Assembly: GCA_963978895.1 (NCBI GenBank)
Contig: OZ022241.1
Location: 22,113,573-22,177,572 of the forward strand
From: Erpobdella octoculata
Taxonomy: Eukaryota; Annelida; Clitellata; Hirudinida; Erpobdellidae
Direction of reading: 5' to 3'
DNA: 64,000 bases
How positions within the stretch are numbered: position 1 is the stretch's first letter; every line of letters starts with the position of its first letter. Made by a program: the position numbers and the translations under genes. Of the stretch, positions 47,742-58,400 are shown one piece after another. The notes beneath the pieces are model-generated. The model did not search any database and had not been told where the DNA came from. It saw only the letters and a program-made list of their open reading frames with translations.

Positions 47742-47922
47742 TAACTTTTTTGATGAATAGTCCGCTTGATGAATAGACATTAGATGAACAGTCCTTATGA
47801 TGAACCGTCCTCTTGATGAATAGTCCTTTGATGAATAGTCCTTTGATGAATAGTCCCTTGATGAATAGTCCTTGATGAACAGTCCCTTGATGAATCGTCC
47901 TTTGATGAACAGTCCTAGAATC
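47742..47922 (-). repeat. MULE right terminal inverted repeat
   Basis: Complement of the left arm, with one extra ordinary unit at about 47825. The outermost bases GATTCTAGGACTGTTCATC compare with GGTATGCGGACTTTTCATC at the left end. Confidence 0.85.
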
Positions 47923-47930
47923 CAATTTTC

Positions 47931-48210
47931 ACTATAAAAATGACTTTTAATAGTAGCTGCTATTATATGTAAAAATATTGTCAGGAGTAATATTTTTTGA
48001 GCAGTGAAATTGGTAAGTTAGCTAAATTAAATTTAACTAGACCAAACAGCCCATTAAATTCATTTTATTCAAAATAAAACAAAATTCCTTACTAATATTC
48101 AATAAAACTAAATTAGGGAAAAAACTATCGTAAGTTGTATACATATTATCGTCATCCCTGTTTATTTATTGTGCAGTTTTAGGTCTCGGCTGGAGGTACC
48201 TCGACGGCTG
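47931..48210. other. unassigned
   Basis: AT-rich sequence between the MULE and the possible Harbinger left end; nothing recognised. Confidence 0.35.
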
Positions 48211-48520
48211 GGTGCTTTGTTAAATTCATCGGATATGTTAATCGGATGTATCCGATGAGCAAAAATGCGTTGTTAATTACATCCAGGGTTGAAGTGTCGC
48301 GCGTTAAATACATCCCTTAGTCATCGGATGTGCATCCGATAAATCCTGCTCGAGGGCGGATTGATTGATAGTCACTTTTAAAGATTTAAAATGGCCACGC
48401 CATACCACTGCAGACGAGACTTTCTTAGTTCGAAAGGATGGTTTTAATTTGAATTTAAGACTTAGATTTTCTAATGTTGTGGAAGCGGAGAGGTTTATTG
48501 CTGAAAGTTAGTATTTTGAT
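48211..48520 (+). mobile_element. possible Harbinger left terminus
   Basis: GGGTGCTTTGTTAAAT at 48211 is the inverse of ATTTAACAACGCACCC at 61813-61828. Both sides carry repeated ATCGGATG and TTAAATACATCC motifs further in. Near 48400-48505 the frame TADETFLVRKDGFNLNLRLR FSN could be the start of the accessory Myb-like gene of such elements, which is uncertain. No clear 3-bp target duplication. Confidence 0.4.
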
Positions 48521-49019
48521 TTTATTTTAGTAAAACGTCGTGATTTGGTTTACCTAGGACCTATGCGTTGTTCGTTTGACTCATTGATTTCAACGATTTT
48601 ATTCATTTTTCACTTAAACCACTAAAGTCACACTAATTAAACCATATATAAAAATAATTAATTTTTAAAATGAATAATAATCTATAAAAACAATTTTAAA
48701 ATAATCTATTAGAAGAAAGTTGTTTACCTAAAATTGTTTAAATTCACGTTTATTGTTAAAAAATAAAGCATACAATGGTGATGTAAACTAAAATAAATGG
48801 TTATCTTTCACACAAACGGCCCGGGCCGAATCCTCCAATAAAATAGTCCTATTTTGTTACAACCCTAACCCTAACCCTAATTATCACTTTTCATCAAGTT
48901 TATAGCTAATTACTAATTATAGCCAAGAATGTATTAATCTTTCCCACATCAAGTCGTTTACGTGAAAGATTACCAAATAAATAATTAATATGTGTAAAAA
49001 GTTTTTATAAAACATTGTT
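48521..49019. other. unassigned, with a short telomere-like tract
   Basis: (CCCTAA) is repeated about three times at 48862-48880. Otherwise AT-rich, no gene. Confidence 0.5.
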
Positions 49020-49355
49020 TGGAAAAGTGAAAAAGTGACGCATCTATCCTATCATACGTTGCTTGACAAGATCTGATGGCCTGGTAATGACTTATTCGAA
49101 TTATTGACATGACTGTTACAATTGAATTTAGTTACATGGTAGGTTAATCAGTTAAACATTGGTTGGTCAGACAAGACAAAATAGATATTGCTCCAGACTG
49201 CATCTTCACTGTGTCCGCGACTACATCGTGCGCTGGGCATTTGTTAACTCTTTTTTCATTAACACTGGACATCTGTTGTGTAAAGTTATGCTGAAAGAAT
49301 GAATCCACGAGAATCAAAGTAAATCTAAAACGTAAATTGATATTTTCTAATATTG
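49020..49355. repeat. tandem repeat unit, copy 1 (split by LTR element)
   Basis: Shares CATCTATYCTATC, GACATGACTGTTACAAT, GGTCAGACAAGACAAAA and GCATTTGTTAACTC in order with copies at about 54140-54420 and 54535-54820. The Ty3/gypsy element inserted near its end; the remainder continues after 53979. Confidence 0.7.
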
Positions 49356-49360
49356 GTTCA

Positions 49361-49580
49361 TGTTATGGAGACATTTAATTGTATTAATTATATATTTTTA
49401 TAATTGACAGTTAATATTAATATCTAAGGTTGTGGATATTAATATCTTTGTTTTCCTTCCATTAACGTCCTTTTTTGAGTTTTTTCTCTCGTTGTTGATG
49501 GCTGAGCGCTGTATCGTTTTTATGGTTAAATAAACTATATTCGAAATATAACTAACGTCGTTGTTTATCGGGTCATAACA
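49361..49580 (+). repeat. left LTR
   Basis: 220 bp with TG...CA ends; AATAAA near 49529 is the likely polyadenylation signal. Compared by eye with the right LTR it has about five substitutions and no net length change. Confidence 0.95.
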
Positions 49581-49601
49581 TTTTGGCGACGAGGATTTGA
49601 A

Positions 49602-52600
49602 ATGGCTGGAGAAAAGTTTTATTCAGTCATGGCTACGTTTTTGGAGAAAAACCGACGCCGAGACGAAGAAAACCGACGCCGAGATGAAGAAACCCGCAAA
49701 CGCGAAGAGGAGATGCGTACGCAAATTCTCGAAGACAATCGCAAACGCGAAGAGGTTTTTGCAGAACTCATTCGGTCGATGAAGTTTCAATCAAGTGGTC
49801 CAGTTTCAATGGTTAGAAACAAACCAGATTTGGTACCAGAGTTGATGAGACAAATTTCGAAATTCAGCCATGACCCCGAGTCCGGTAGGACATTCTCAAA
49901 GTGGATTGATCGTTTCGAAGCAGTTATGATCAGCCATGGTACCGAGTTATCCGACCCAGATAAAACGCAAGCACTCGTGTCGAAGTTGGACTTGCAATCG
50001 TACGGGAGTTTCACCGACCACATCTTGCCGAAAACAACAAAAGATCTGACCTACGACGAAACCAAGGAAATTTTAGAGTCACTGTTTGGGGACAAGGTCT
50101 CGGTTTTCAGGAGAAGGTTCGACATGTTCAGGTTGGTAATTGGTGATCTTGGGTACAGCAAGCTAGGTTCAACAATAAATAGAATGACGGCACTGGCTCA
50201 AGTCGAACAAATGTCAAAAGAACATTTTAAATGTCTTGTTTTTGTTTCGGCACTGCAAGGAGCTCGACATGCTGACATTCGAACAAGGTTGTTGAGGAAA
50301 CTGGAGACTCAAGAGGAGTGCACGTTAGCTGACCTTGTTAAAGAATGCGAATTCGTAACGAGTTTGAAAATAGATTCGGACGTCATCGACAATGTACAAA
50401 ATGTTAATGCAGTAAAACAAATGAACAGGAAGAAGCCTCGACCTGGGTTCCCTAGCAAGGATATCCCCCGATCTTCTACCAAAGGTAATTGTTTCATCTG
50501 TGGTTCGCCAGAACATTTTAGAAAAGATAGTCCGAAAAATCAGCCAAAAGCTCAACAGAGAAAAAATAAAGCAATTAAGAAGATTGTTGGTAATATGGTT
50601 GCCAATCGGAGGTACACTGAGGTTAATTTTGGTGACACTCAGGTTAGAATGCAGTTAGATTCTGGTGCCGACGTCACAATCATCAACAAGGAAACATGGG
50701 AACAAATCGGTTCACCTGCCTTGGAGAGGTCAACGACGACACTGGGAGCTGCAAATGGAAGTCCGATTGAGGTCCTGGGACAATTTGATGTAAAGTTCAC
50801 CTGTGGAGGACATTCAGGTCACGGTCGCTGCTACGTGGCTAACAAAGTCGAGCAATTGTTAGGCATTGAATGGATGAACCAACTTCCTCCTCTTCAAAAA
50901 GCATTCAACGCCATCTGCTGCAAAATTGAGCAGAAGCCAAAGGAGGAAGGGGAACGTCTTGCCAGCAGTTTGAGTGAATGTTTTCCAGATGTTTTCAAGG
51001 AAGATTTGGGAAAAAGTCAAACAAAAGCTCAATTGTTCGTCAAGCAGGGAACACGTCCAATCTTTTGTCGACAGAGAAAGATTCCGTTTGCTCGGGAAGA
51101 AGCCGTTAACGTGGAGCTGGAGCGTTTGGTGCAGCAGGGAGTTCTGAAGGTTGACTACAGCAACTGGGCCGCCACGATTGTTGTAGTTGCCAAGAAAAAT
51201 GAAGCAGTCAGGATATGTGCAGACTTCAAAACAGGACTCAACGATGCACTTGAAATGCACCGACACCCGCTACCTGTGCCCGATGAAATCTTTGCTCGTC
51301 TGAACCAAGGCGCATGGTTCACTCAGATTGACTTCGCTGACGCATACTTGCAAATGGAAGTTGAAGATGACTCGAAGGAACTGGTCACAATTAATACACA
51401 CAAAGGTTTGTTCCAGTACCAGCGATTGCCTTTTGGAGTCAAATGCGCACCTAGCATTTTTCAAGAAGCTATGGATCGAATGATCACAGGACTGGAAGGT
51501 TGTGCAGCATATCTAGATGATGTCATAGTGACCGGATCTACGCTGGATGAACACAATCGAAATGTTAAAGCTTTGTTCAAGAAAATCGCTGAGAGTGGAT
51601 TTCGTGTACGAATGGAAAAGTGTTCATTTGCTAAAGAAGAAATCAAGTTTTTGGGGCACATTGTTTCAAGAGATGGCCGTCGACCAGACCCCGAGAAAAT
51701 TCAAGCAATTGTTGAAATGCCAGAGCCTAAGGATGCAAAGCAGTTAAAATCATTTTTAGGCATGATAAGTTATTCGTCCTTTGTACCAGAGATGCGATCA
51801 ATGAGGGGCCCTTTGGACGATCTCGAAAGGAAGGACACATTTGAATGGACTGCAGAGCACCAGGAAGTTTTAGGAAAGCTAAAGAAGGTGCTGCAATCAG
51901 ATCTGTTGTTGACGCACTACGACCCTGAACTGGACATTGTTGTTGCTGCGGACGCGTGTGAATATGGAATCGGAGCTGTGATCTTCCATCGTTTTCCAAA
52001 CGGCATGGAAAAAGCAATTGCACACGCCAGTAGAGCTCTCACAAAGGCTGAGAAGAACTACGGACCGATAGAGAAGGAAGCTCTTGCCTTGGTATTCGCA
52101 GTGAGAAAATTCCACCGCTATGTTTACGGCAGACGCTTCATGCTGCTTACAGATCACAAGCCTCTACTATCTATTTTTGGATCAAAGGTTGGTGTATCTG
52201 CTCACTCAGCAAATCGACTACAACGATGGGAACTCGTCTTGCTTGCTTATGATTTCAACATCGAGTACAGACGATCTACCCACTTTGGACAAGCCGATGC
52301 ACTATCCCGTCTTATCACTTCAAGAAAACTGCAGGAAGATGATGACATCGTTATCGCAAAGATTGAAATGGATGTCAACGCAGTTCAGAGTGATGTTATC
52401 CGACACTTGCCTGTCACTAAGGAGGAAATTCGTAGGATGACCGAAGAAGACTCCGAGCTAAAGTTGGTTGTGGAAGCCGTCAGAACAGGACGATGGCCGA
52501 GATTTCAGTCAGGATCGCTCCTACACGCCTACCACAGCCGTGCTACAAACATGTCTGTTTGTAATGGTGTACTCTTCATGGGATCTCGCGCAGTGATACC

Positions 52601-53372
52601 AGCAATATTGAAGAACCAAGTTCTAAAAATGCTGCACGAAGGACACCCAGGAGCCACCAGGATGAAGATGCTCGCTCGGAGGTATGTTTATTGGCAAGGT
52701 ATCGACAGGGATATTGAAGACAGAGTAAGGCTTTGCAGCTCCTGTCAGATGGCTGCAAAGATGCCTGTCAAAAATGAATTGTCACCATGGCCGACACCAG
52801 ATTGCGCATGGGAGAGGATCCATATAGATTATGCCGGTCCAATAGAAGGAATGATGTTCCTTGTGGTTGTGGATGCCTTCTCCAAGTGGCCTGAAATTGT
52901 CCAAATGAGGACATCGACGACAACTGCTACAATCAAAGAGTTGGGTAAAATTTTTTCACAGCATGGGTACCCAAAGATGTTAGTGTCGGACAATGGAACA
53001 CAATTTGCTTCAAAGGAGTTTGAGGAGTACTGCCAAAGTCATGGCATCAACCATGTAAGATCACCGCCATATCAGCCTCACTGCAACGGACAAGCCGAAC
53101 GTTTCGTTGATACGTTCAAGCGGGCTCTTAGAAAATTGCAGGGAGAGGGTGCGACGGCTGACGTGCTGCAAAAGTTCTTGCTGACGTATAGGACAACACC
53201 TCTACCATCATCAGAAGAACTGAAAACACCTGTAGAGCTACTCCTATGCAGACAATTACGAATTCCTTTGACAGACCTCCAACTGAATAAATTCCATCAT
53301 CAAGATGAAAGATCGAGAAACCCGGTTCTTGTAAAAGAGAGTTTACAGAACAAGATGCTGTCTATGTGCTGA
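49602..53372 (+). CDS. Ty3/gypsy Gag-Pol polyprotein
   Basis: A 1256-residue frame. Order by rough residue: Arg/Glu-rich coiled coil 10-60, capsid-like region 60-280, CCHC zinc knuckle 297-310 whose last Cys is Ser (CFICGSPEHFRKDS), aspartic protease LDSGADVTII near 352, RT with QRLPFGVKCAP and the catalytic YLDD near 637, RNase H with ADACEYG, IEKEALAL and LTDHKPL near 780-850, integrase HHCC finger 1010-1047 and a DD35E core (HIDYAGP, SDNGTQF, GQAERF) 1070-1165. It ends early at TGA 53370-53372; the integrase tail continues in another frame. The start is the first ATG after the primer-binding site. Confidence 0.93.
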   Translation: MAGEKFYSVMATFLEKNRRRDEENRRRDEETRKREEEMRTQILEDNRKREEVFAELIRSMKFQSSGPVSMVRNKPDLVPELMRQISKFSHDPESGRTFSKWIDRFEAVMISHGTELSDPDKTQALVSKLDLQSYGSFTDHILPKTTKDLTYDETKEILESLFGDKVSVFRRRFDMFRLVIGDLGYSKLGSTINRMTALAQVEQMSKEHFKCLVFVSALQGARHADIRTRLLRKLETQEECTLADLVKECEFVTSLKIDSDVIDNVQNVNAVKQMNRKKPRPGFPSKDIPRSSTKGNCFICGSPEHFRKDSPKNQPKAQQRKNKAIKKIVGNMVANRRYTEVNFGDTQVRMQLDSGADVTIINKETWEQIGSPALERSTTTLGAANGSPIEVLGQFDVKFTCGGHSGHGRCYVANKVEQLLGIEWMNQLPPLQKAFNAICCKIEQKPKEEGERLASSLSECFPDVFKEDLGKSQTKAQLFVKQGTRPIFCRQRKIPFAREEAVNVELERLVQQGVLKVDYSNWAATIVVVAKKNEAVRICADFKTGLNDALEMHRHPLPVPDEIFARLNQGAWFTQIDFADAYLQMEVEDDSKELVTINTHKGLFQYQRLPFGVKCAPSIFQEAMDRMITGLEGCAAYLDDVIVTGSTLDEHNRNVKALFKKIAESGFRVRMEKCSFAKEEIKFLGHIVSRDGRRPDPEKIQAIVEMPEPKDAKQLKSFLGMISYSSFVPEMRSMRGPLDDLERKDTFEWTAEHQEVLGKLKKVLQSDLLLTHYDPELDIVVAADACEYGIGAVIFHRFPNGMEKAIAHASRALTKAEKNYGPIEKEALALVFAVRKFHRYVYGRRFMLLTDHKPLLSIFGSKVGVSAHSANRLQRWELVLLAYDFNIEYRRSTHFGQADALSRLITSRKLQEDDDIVIAKIEMDVNAVQSDVIRHLPVTKEEIRRMTEEDSELKLVVEAVRTGRWPRFQSGSLLHAYHSRATNMSVCNGVLFMGSRAVIPAILKNQVLKMLHEGHPGATRMKMLARRYVYWQGIDRDIEDRVRLCSSCQMAAKMPVKNELSPWPTPDCAWERIHIDYAGPIEGMMFLVVVDAFSKWPEIVQMRTSTTTATIKELGKIFSQHGYPKMLVSDNGTQFASKEFEEYCQSHGINHVRSPPYQPHCNGQAERFVDTFKRALRKLQGEGATADVLQKFLLTYRTTPLPSSEELKTPVELLLCRQLRIPLTDLQLNKFHHQDERSRNPVLVKESLQNKMLSMC

Positions 53373-53743
53373 CATACGACAATCCGAATCAGCCAGAATG
53401 GACTCCCGGTAGAATCGTCCGACGTTTGGGAAAATCTGTTTATGACGTTGAAGTTGGAAGAAAAGTGATGCGGCGACACTGCAATCAGTTGCGAAAACGG
53501 GTATCAGAAGAAGCTCTAGTGGTTATATCTGATGTTTTCGACATCCCTCTTCTCCCACCAATCAAGTCATCCCTGAAGACGACCGATTCTTCTAACGGTG
53601 TCATTTTGGTTGACGTTTCAGTTAACGAGGACAATCGTCAAATCATCTCGACAGACCAGGTTCCAAAGGTGAGGCCTAAAAGAACACGTCGACCTCCTCG
53701 AAGATTGGAAATGAATGCTTCCAAGAAAACTTATCTTGTTTAG
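53366..53743 (+). pseudogene. integrase C-terminal tail, displaced by one-base shift
   Basis: This frame contains EWTPGRIVRRLGKSVYDVEV and RRHCNQLRKR, the small SH3-like/GPF-type end of a gypsy integrase, then a basic RPKRTRRPPRR tail, and stops just before the polypurine tract. Homologous sequence in this frame already begins about 30 bases upstream of 53366, so the shift probably arose from loss of one base in an A-rich run near 53330-53340. This is presumably a mutation and not programmed frameshifting, because it lies at the end of integrase and not at a gag-pol boundary. Confidence 0.8.
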
Positions 53744-53753
53744 GAGGGGGAGG

Positions 53754-53973
53754 TGTTATGGAGACAATTAATTGTATTAATTATATATTTTTATAATTGA
53801 CAGTTAATATTAATATCTACGGTTGTGGATATTAATATCTTTGTTTTACTTCCATTAACGTCCTTTTTTGAGTTTTCTCTCTTGTTGTTGATGGCTGAGC
53901 GCTGTATCGTTTTTATGGTTAAATAAACTATATTCGAAATATAACTAACGTCGTTGTTTATCGGGTCATAACA
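53754..53973 (+). repeat. right LTR
   Basis: 220 bp, same ends as the left LTR. Differences from it lie near the GAGACA(A/T)TTAATT, CTA(C/A)GG, TTT(A/C)CTTCC and TTTT-CTCTC steps. Confidence 0.95.
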
Positions 53974-53978
53974 GTTCA

Positions 53979-54830
53979 AGTACTATACAGCAAAAAATAA
54001 AATATTAAAGTTGAAGTGAATTAATTACACTGCCACAAACTTATGTTCTACAATATCTACATAAGTATACAATAATGTTATATACTGTATACTAACTTAA
54101 ACAATAAATAATATCAATTACGATTTTTATAAGACATTTTTGTGTAGAATTAAAAGGCCACGCATCTATTCTATCGGACTTTGTTTGACAAGGTATGACG
54201 GCCTGGTAATGTCGTCAATGTACTTCAAATCATCAACATGACTGTTACAATTGAGTTTAGTTACATGTTAGGTAGATCAATTATTCATTTGTATGTCAGA
54301 GAAGACAAAAACATATTGTTGCAGGCTGCATTTTCTCGGTGTATCGCAACTTAGATCATGCACATTTGTTAACTCTTTAACGTGTGACATCAGTTTTGTC
54401 AAGTTATGCTGAAAAAATGAATGCATCAGAGTTAAAGTTGAAGTGAATTTATTACACTGCTAAGAACGTATGTTCCACATAAGTAAGTCATAAAGCAATT
54501 TGTTTCAAATTTGATATTATTGCTTAAAGTATAGCATTTCTTTGTAGAGTTAAAAGGCGACGCATATATTCTAAAAAACATTGTTTGACAAGGTGTGACG
54601 GCCTTGGTCATGTCATCAACATCATTCAAAATATTGACATGACTGTTACAATAGAGTTTAGTTACATGTTAAGCAGATCAATTATTCATTTGTTGGTCAG
54701 ACAAGACAAAAAGATATTGTTGCAAGCTGCATTTTCTCGGTGTATCGCAACTTAAATCATGCGCATTTGTTAACTCTTTAACGCTCGACATCAGTTGTGT
54801 AAAGTTATGCTGAGAGAATGTCATGCTATC
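53979..54830. repeat. tandem repeat units, copies 2 and 3 (about 400 bp)
   Basis: AAAGTTGAAGTGAATT opens units at about 54006 and 54434. Each then carries GTATGTTC-type and TTAAAAGGC-ACGCAT blocks and ends AAAGTTATGCTGA-A-AATG. Copy 1 is at 49020-49355. Identity is moderate. No coding potential. Confidence 0.7.
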
Positions 54831-56949
54831 AATGCATAGCGTCAATTTTAACCGGTACTTGATCAGCTAACTTTACTACATTACAGTAATACTTTAGATT
54901 TGCTGGTTAGGGTCAGAGATGGGGTGGCTTTCTTGGTTGTTGGACTTTTGTGTTTGCAAAACAAAGTCCCTCGTAGACTTGACTTTCAAAATGTTCTCTT
55001 TCTGTCAACTGGCACCAACATAGTTCCACATTCTACAAGCAGTTTTTTCATTTCACGTAAAAGAAACCAACCAGGCTAGAATACTATATGGTACATTTTC
55101 AGCGGACAATGCCAATTCAAAATCAACCAATGCAAAAAAAACACAAGACAAGGTATTTTATAGATGACTTTATTAGTTTTTTCTAAGATAACTAAAATGT
55201 TACATGAAGTTACAAAAGTGGCTTCCTCTCAATTCTGATTGTCAGCTTAATGATGTATTGTATTATATTGGATTTCTACCTTACAATATTATGTGTCAAA
55301 GTTAGATAGCACATTATTCCACATTGATGCTATTGCATACTGATACTCTTTAATCTAAGAACGTTTATTCATATTAATCAATCAATCCACAATAATTATA
55401 ATATGAATTTATCATTTATATATTGTATTATATGTCTACGAAACAGCGCAATACTTGATCAGTAATGCGATGACTGAGATGGCGGCGACAATGGCCGGCA
55501 AACGCGTGATTTTGCAGTTCAAGTTGCAAAATGAAGGGCCATAGTTACGGCGTTCGGAGCATTTTTAAGCAATGAAAATTTCCAGTAATATAGAATAATA
55601 AAGATTCTAGCCCGGCAAAAAAAAACTAAAATACGGCAAGGTCAAAGAAGAAAGTTATAAGTGATTATAAGAGAAAAAAATGCAGACCAAACTTCCAGAT
55701 CCAATGTCAAGGTGAAGGGGCGTGGCCAAGTATATTGATTAGTCTCGTTAAATTCCCGCACTTTTTACGCGTCTCCTGATGTAACCAAAGACTCTATAGA
55801 CGCCCAAATTATCGAGATATAAACAAAACTGTAACACGGCTCGACGCCGGGACCGAAAAAGCCGCGCGCAGAAAATTCGGTCCAACTCAGTTGCGTACGT
55901 CTTCATGCGATTTTTAACTGTGCGACTGCCTAACCTAGGTTGTTAGGCCTTTGCCTTTGTCTGAGATAGTTTACAATTTCGTTGCTTAGTTTTTTTTCAC
56001 AAAGCAATCAATAAAGTGTAGTGTTTTAGCTTTAAAGTTAAGTTTTATTTGGCTTTTGATGGGCTCAAAAAGTTGCTCATTTCAAAGGTTCACCTTTACA
56101 TTTTACATTGATACTTCTGAAAATGAACATAAGATGTTTATTTTCATTCACTGGTTGAACCAATCTTGATAATTTTTTAATCTTATCAGAATAAACTGTG
56201 CTTACCACTCATATGTTTTAATAATTGGCGGTAAATAGTTTATAAGCTAATCATGTCAGAAATCAGTACTAAACCTGTTTAATTGTTAATCCTCATATTT
56301 TAATTGAGATGTTTTTTCATTTCAAGATTCTTATAATCATAGTAAGGTCTAGAGTCTAGACTGACTCTAAACAGAATTTGTATGTGATGATGTTGTGCTT
56401 GAACACTTTATTTAATGGTCCCCTGTAATCATGGAGGCATCCTCCCGCAAAATGAATTGTACAGTTTATTGAGAGTCACATATCTGCATTACTACTGGAC
56501 AAAACTGATGTTTTGAGTTGCAGCAAATTATATTTAATGTATGTATGTATCAATTAAATAGCAGATAATGTTTACTCATCTGAAGTTAAACAAAAAGGCA
56601 GTCCAATGAGTTGGTAAGGGGATTATATGGGATTGAACCCTGAATGACTATTGGCTTAATCATTATGTTCTGTATAATAAAGTAGAAAGTTGTGCAACTT
56701 TAATAGACGGAGATGGTTTAGGCTGGATAACTATGGAACTTAAAATCATCTTATACAAATTTGTTTGTAGCACTAAGTTTTGTTTTGCAGCTGTGATAGA
56801 CAAAAGTGGGAGCATGATCAACGTTGTCGGCCCTCCATCACAATTTGTTTGCCTCCTAGCAGTTGGTATATTGCTATAATTTTTTTCAAAATTGTTATAG
56901 ATTGAAAGGTAATTTTCCTGTTTTCTTAGACTTTGTTCCTGAGACAATT
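54831..56949. other. unassigned DNA
   Basis: About 2.1 kb. A GC-richer patch at 55460-55560 and 55820-55930 includes GAGATGGCGGCGACAATGGC and CGGCTCGACGCC but shows no ORF or splice pattern I can support. Around 56730-56805 a stretch is the inverse of 59655-59730, so an inverted repeat of about 75 bp flanks the Harbinger remnants and the hAT. Confidence 0.4.
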
Positions 56950-57073
56950 CAAGAATTCAACAGAAAAAACAAGAGAGGGATGACAAATTCTTTGGACTTA
57001 TGGAACGTCTTCTAGACATTAACGAAAGAAATTTTAAATTGATGGAACACATTTTTTTAAATCAAAATAAATA
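56950..57073 (+). pseudogene. Harbinger accessory (Myb-like) protein C-terminus
   Basis: The plus-strand tail KFFGLMERLLDINERNFKLM ending EHIFLNQNK and a stop near 57073 is like the C-terminal helix of the Myb/SANT-like protein encoded by Harbinger elements. It lies tail to tail with a Harbinger transposase end at 57077, the normal convergent layout of these elements. Confidence 0.5.
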
Positions 57074-57076
57074 AAT

Positions 57077-57305
57077 TTAATTGAAAAGTTCTTGTGTTAT
57101 TACATCTCTTTTCGAGTTAGCTTTCAAATCATTTTCCAGGGGGGTAAATGAGTGATCATCATTGGTGTTGCTCTCCTCAAAATCAATTAAATCGTCAGAG
57201 TCCAAGCAAAGGTTGTGTAAGCAACAAGCTGTCAAGATCATCGTGGCAGTTCTTGGACAGGCAACATCTGGGCACTTCAACCTTCTAAATCTCCCTTAAG
57301 AAAAA
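57077..57305 (-). pseudogene. Harbinger transposase C-terminus
   Basis: The minus-strand frame reads GRFRRLKCPDVACPRTATMI and LTACCLHNLCLDSDDLIDF, the conserved A-C-LHN-C end of PIF/Harbinger (HARBI1-type) nucleases, finishing in KRDVITQELFN. Upstream a splice-like break near 57305 leads into unassigned sequence; the DDE core was not found and may have been displaced by the hAT at 57515. Confidence 0.7.
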
Positions 57306-57798
57306 AACAATATTAGTCTACAAGTTTTAAAAATAAGGGATTTTCAACTATTGTAAATTACCTCAAATGTTGACTTCTTCATTTGGAAATGGGATTTAAA
57401 GTGTAAATCACACGTAAGAAGAAATCCTCTGTGGCCTTGTTGCTCTGTAACATCATCTACAAAATAATTGCACTGAATTGTACAGTTTATTGTACACAAA
57501 AGCTCTTATAACAACAGGCCCGTAGCTAGCGGGGGAGGGCTGGGGGGGCTGCAGCCCCCCCCCCACTAAAATGTAAGCCCCCCCACTAGAATTTTTGGTA
57601 GTTTTTTTCACCTTATTTACACCTAAGCCAGCCAAGTGATGATGAAGTTACGATCCGGAGTTTAAATTTAAATATAAATGTATTAAATAAAATTAAATAA
57701 AAAAGTAAATAAAGTCGAGATAATAGATCAACCATTGCTACAACCCATACCAAAAAAAGCAAAAGTTACAGAGTAGCACGCTACGTAATTCTGTAGCT

Positions 57799-58400
57799 AT
57801 GTCTACTCTTGGACAGAGTGATGAGCAAGAGTCGCAAAAGTGTTCACCAGAGTGGAACCAGCTTTGTGCTGTTTATTTTAGCATGTTGGACAGTATATTA
57901 GGAGAGTTGATAGAGAGGTTTGTTGACGGTTCTTCTAAAGGTTTGACATGTGCAGTGTCTGCAATTCTACCAACATCAGACAAGTTTTTAGATGTCAACG
58001 ACCTTAAACCGTTTACGCAACTGCTAAAACAAGACATGCATGATGATGTTGAAAAATATATTGCAGACGAGGCTCTCATTGCAAGTAGTTTCTAAGAAAC
58101 AACTTTCAACCAGGCTGCCGACTCCAGGAAGTGATGGATTTTATGCTGGACTACAAAGATGCATTTCCTACTTAACATTGGCACTATTCAGCTGCAATGA
58201 CTCTCGGCATCTCGACTGACATTTCTGAGAATTCATTTTCTTGTCTAACACGAGTACTACGACCACAGAGAAGATCAATGTCCAATGAGAGAAAGAGCAA
58301 ACTTGTACTTTTGGGATTTGAAAAATCGCTCTGTAAAGCAATTGATATGGATACCTTCTTGCAGAAAGTTTCTATTCAATCACGTCGCATTTTGTTGTAA
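57799..58400 (+). pseudogene. hAT transposase C-terminal half, broken
   Basis: The first piece reads AVYFSMLDSILGELIERFVD, ISTSDKFLD-like and DDVEKYIADEALIA segments. After a break the piece at 58197-58400 reads LGISTDISENSFSCLTRVLR, RRSMSNERKSKLVLLGFEKS and IQSRRILL, the dimerisation domain of hAT transposases of the ZMYM/ZNF862-related type. The usual ER-FS-L signature is altered to EN-FS-L. The catalytic N-terminal half is absent. Confidence 0.65.

Larger units (their letters stand above)
44365..47922 (+). mobile_element. MULE (Mutator-like) transposon
   Basis: Flanked by CAATTTTC at 44357-44364 and 47923-47930 (8 bp, one short of the usual 9). The TIRs of about 170 bp are near-identical inverted copies of a 14-15-bp minisatellite (GGACTATTCATCAA and variants), with the same order of variant units in both arms, including the distinctive TCTAATGTCT step. 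Between them are three exact 150-bp repeats, a hAT derivative (44976-45659), an uninterrupted FLYWCH-MULE transposase and a Helitron (about 47225-47642). The uninterrupted transposase ORF suggests recent activity. Confidence 0.82.
49361..53973 (+). mobile_element. Ty3/gypsy LTR retrotransposon, complete
   Basis: A 4613-bp element with 220-bp LTRs, flanked by the 5-bp duplication GTTCA (49356-49360, 53974-53978). LTRs start TGTTATGG and end CATAACA. A primer-binding site (TTTTGGCGACGAGGAT) follows the left LTR and a polypurine tract (AGGAGGGGGAGG, 53742-53753) precedes the right. Gag and Pol share one frame; the integrase tail is shifted. The LTRs differ at about five positions, so the insertion is recent. 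The protein arrangement (gag fused to pr-RT-RH-IN) resembles the nematode K02A2.6-like group by recollection only. Confidence 0.95.

Noticed and set aside
53366..53743. A separate third ORF (env-like) of the gypsy element
   Set aside because: It encodes the end of integrase and a basic tail, has no signal peptide or transmembrane segment, and is explained by a one-base shift.
55440..55940. A CpG-island-like promoter and first exon of another host gene
   Set aside because: Only short GC-richer patches are seen, without a supported ORF, donor site or conserved peptide.
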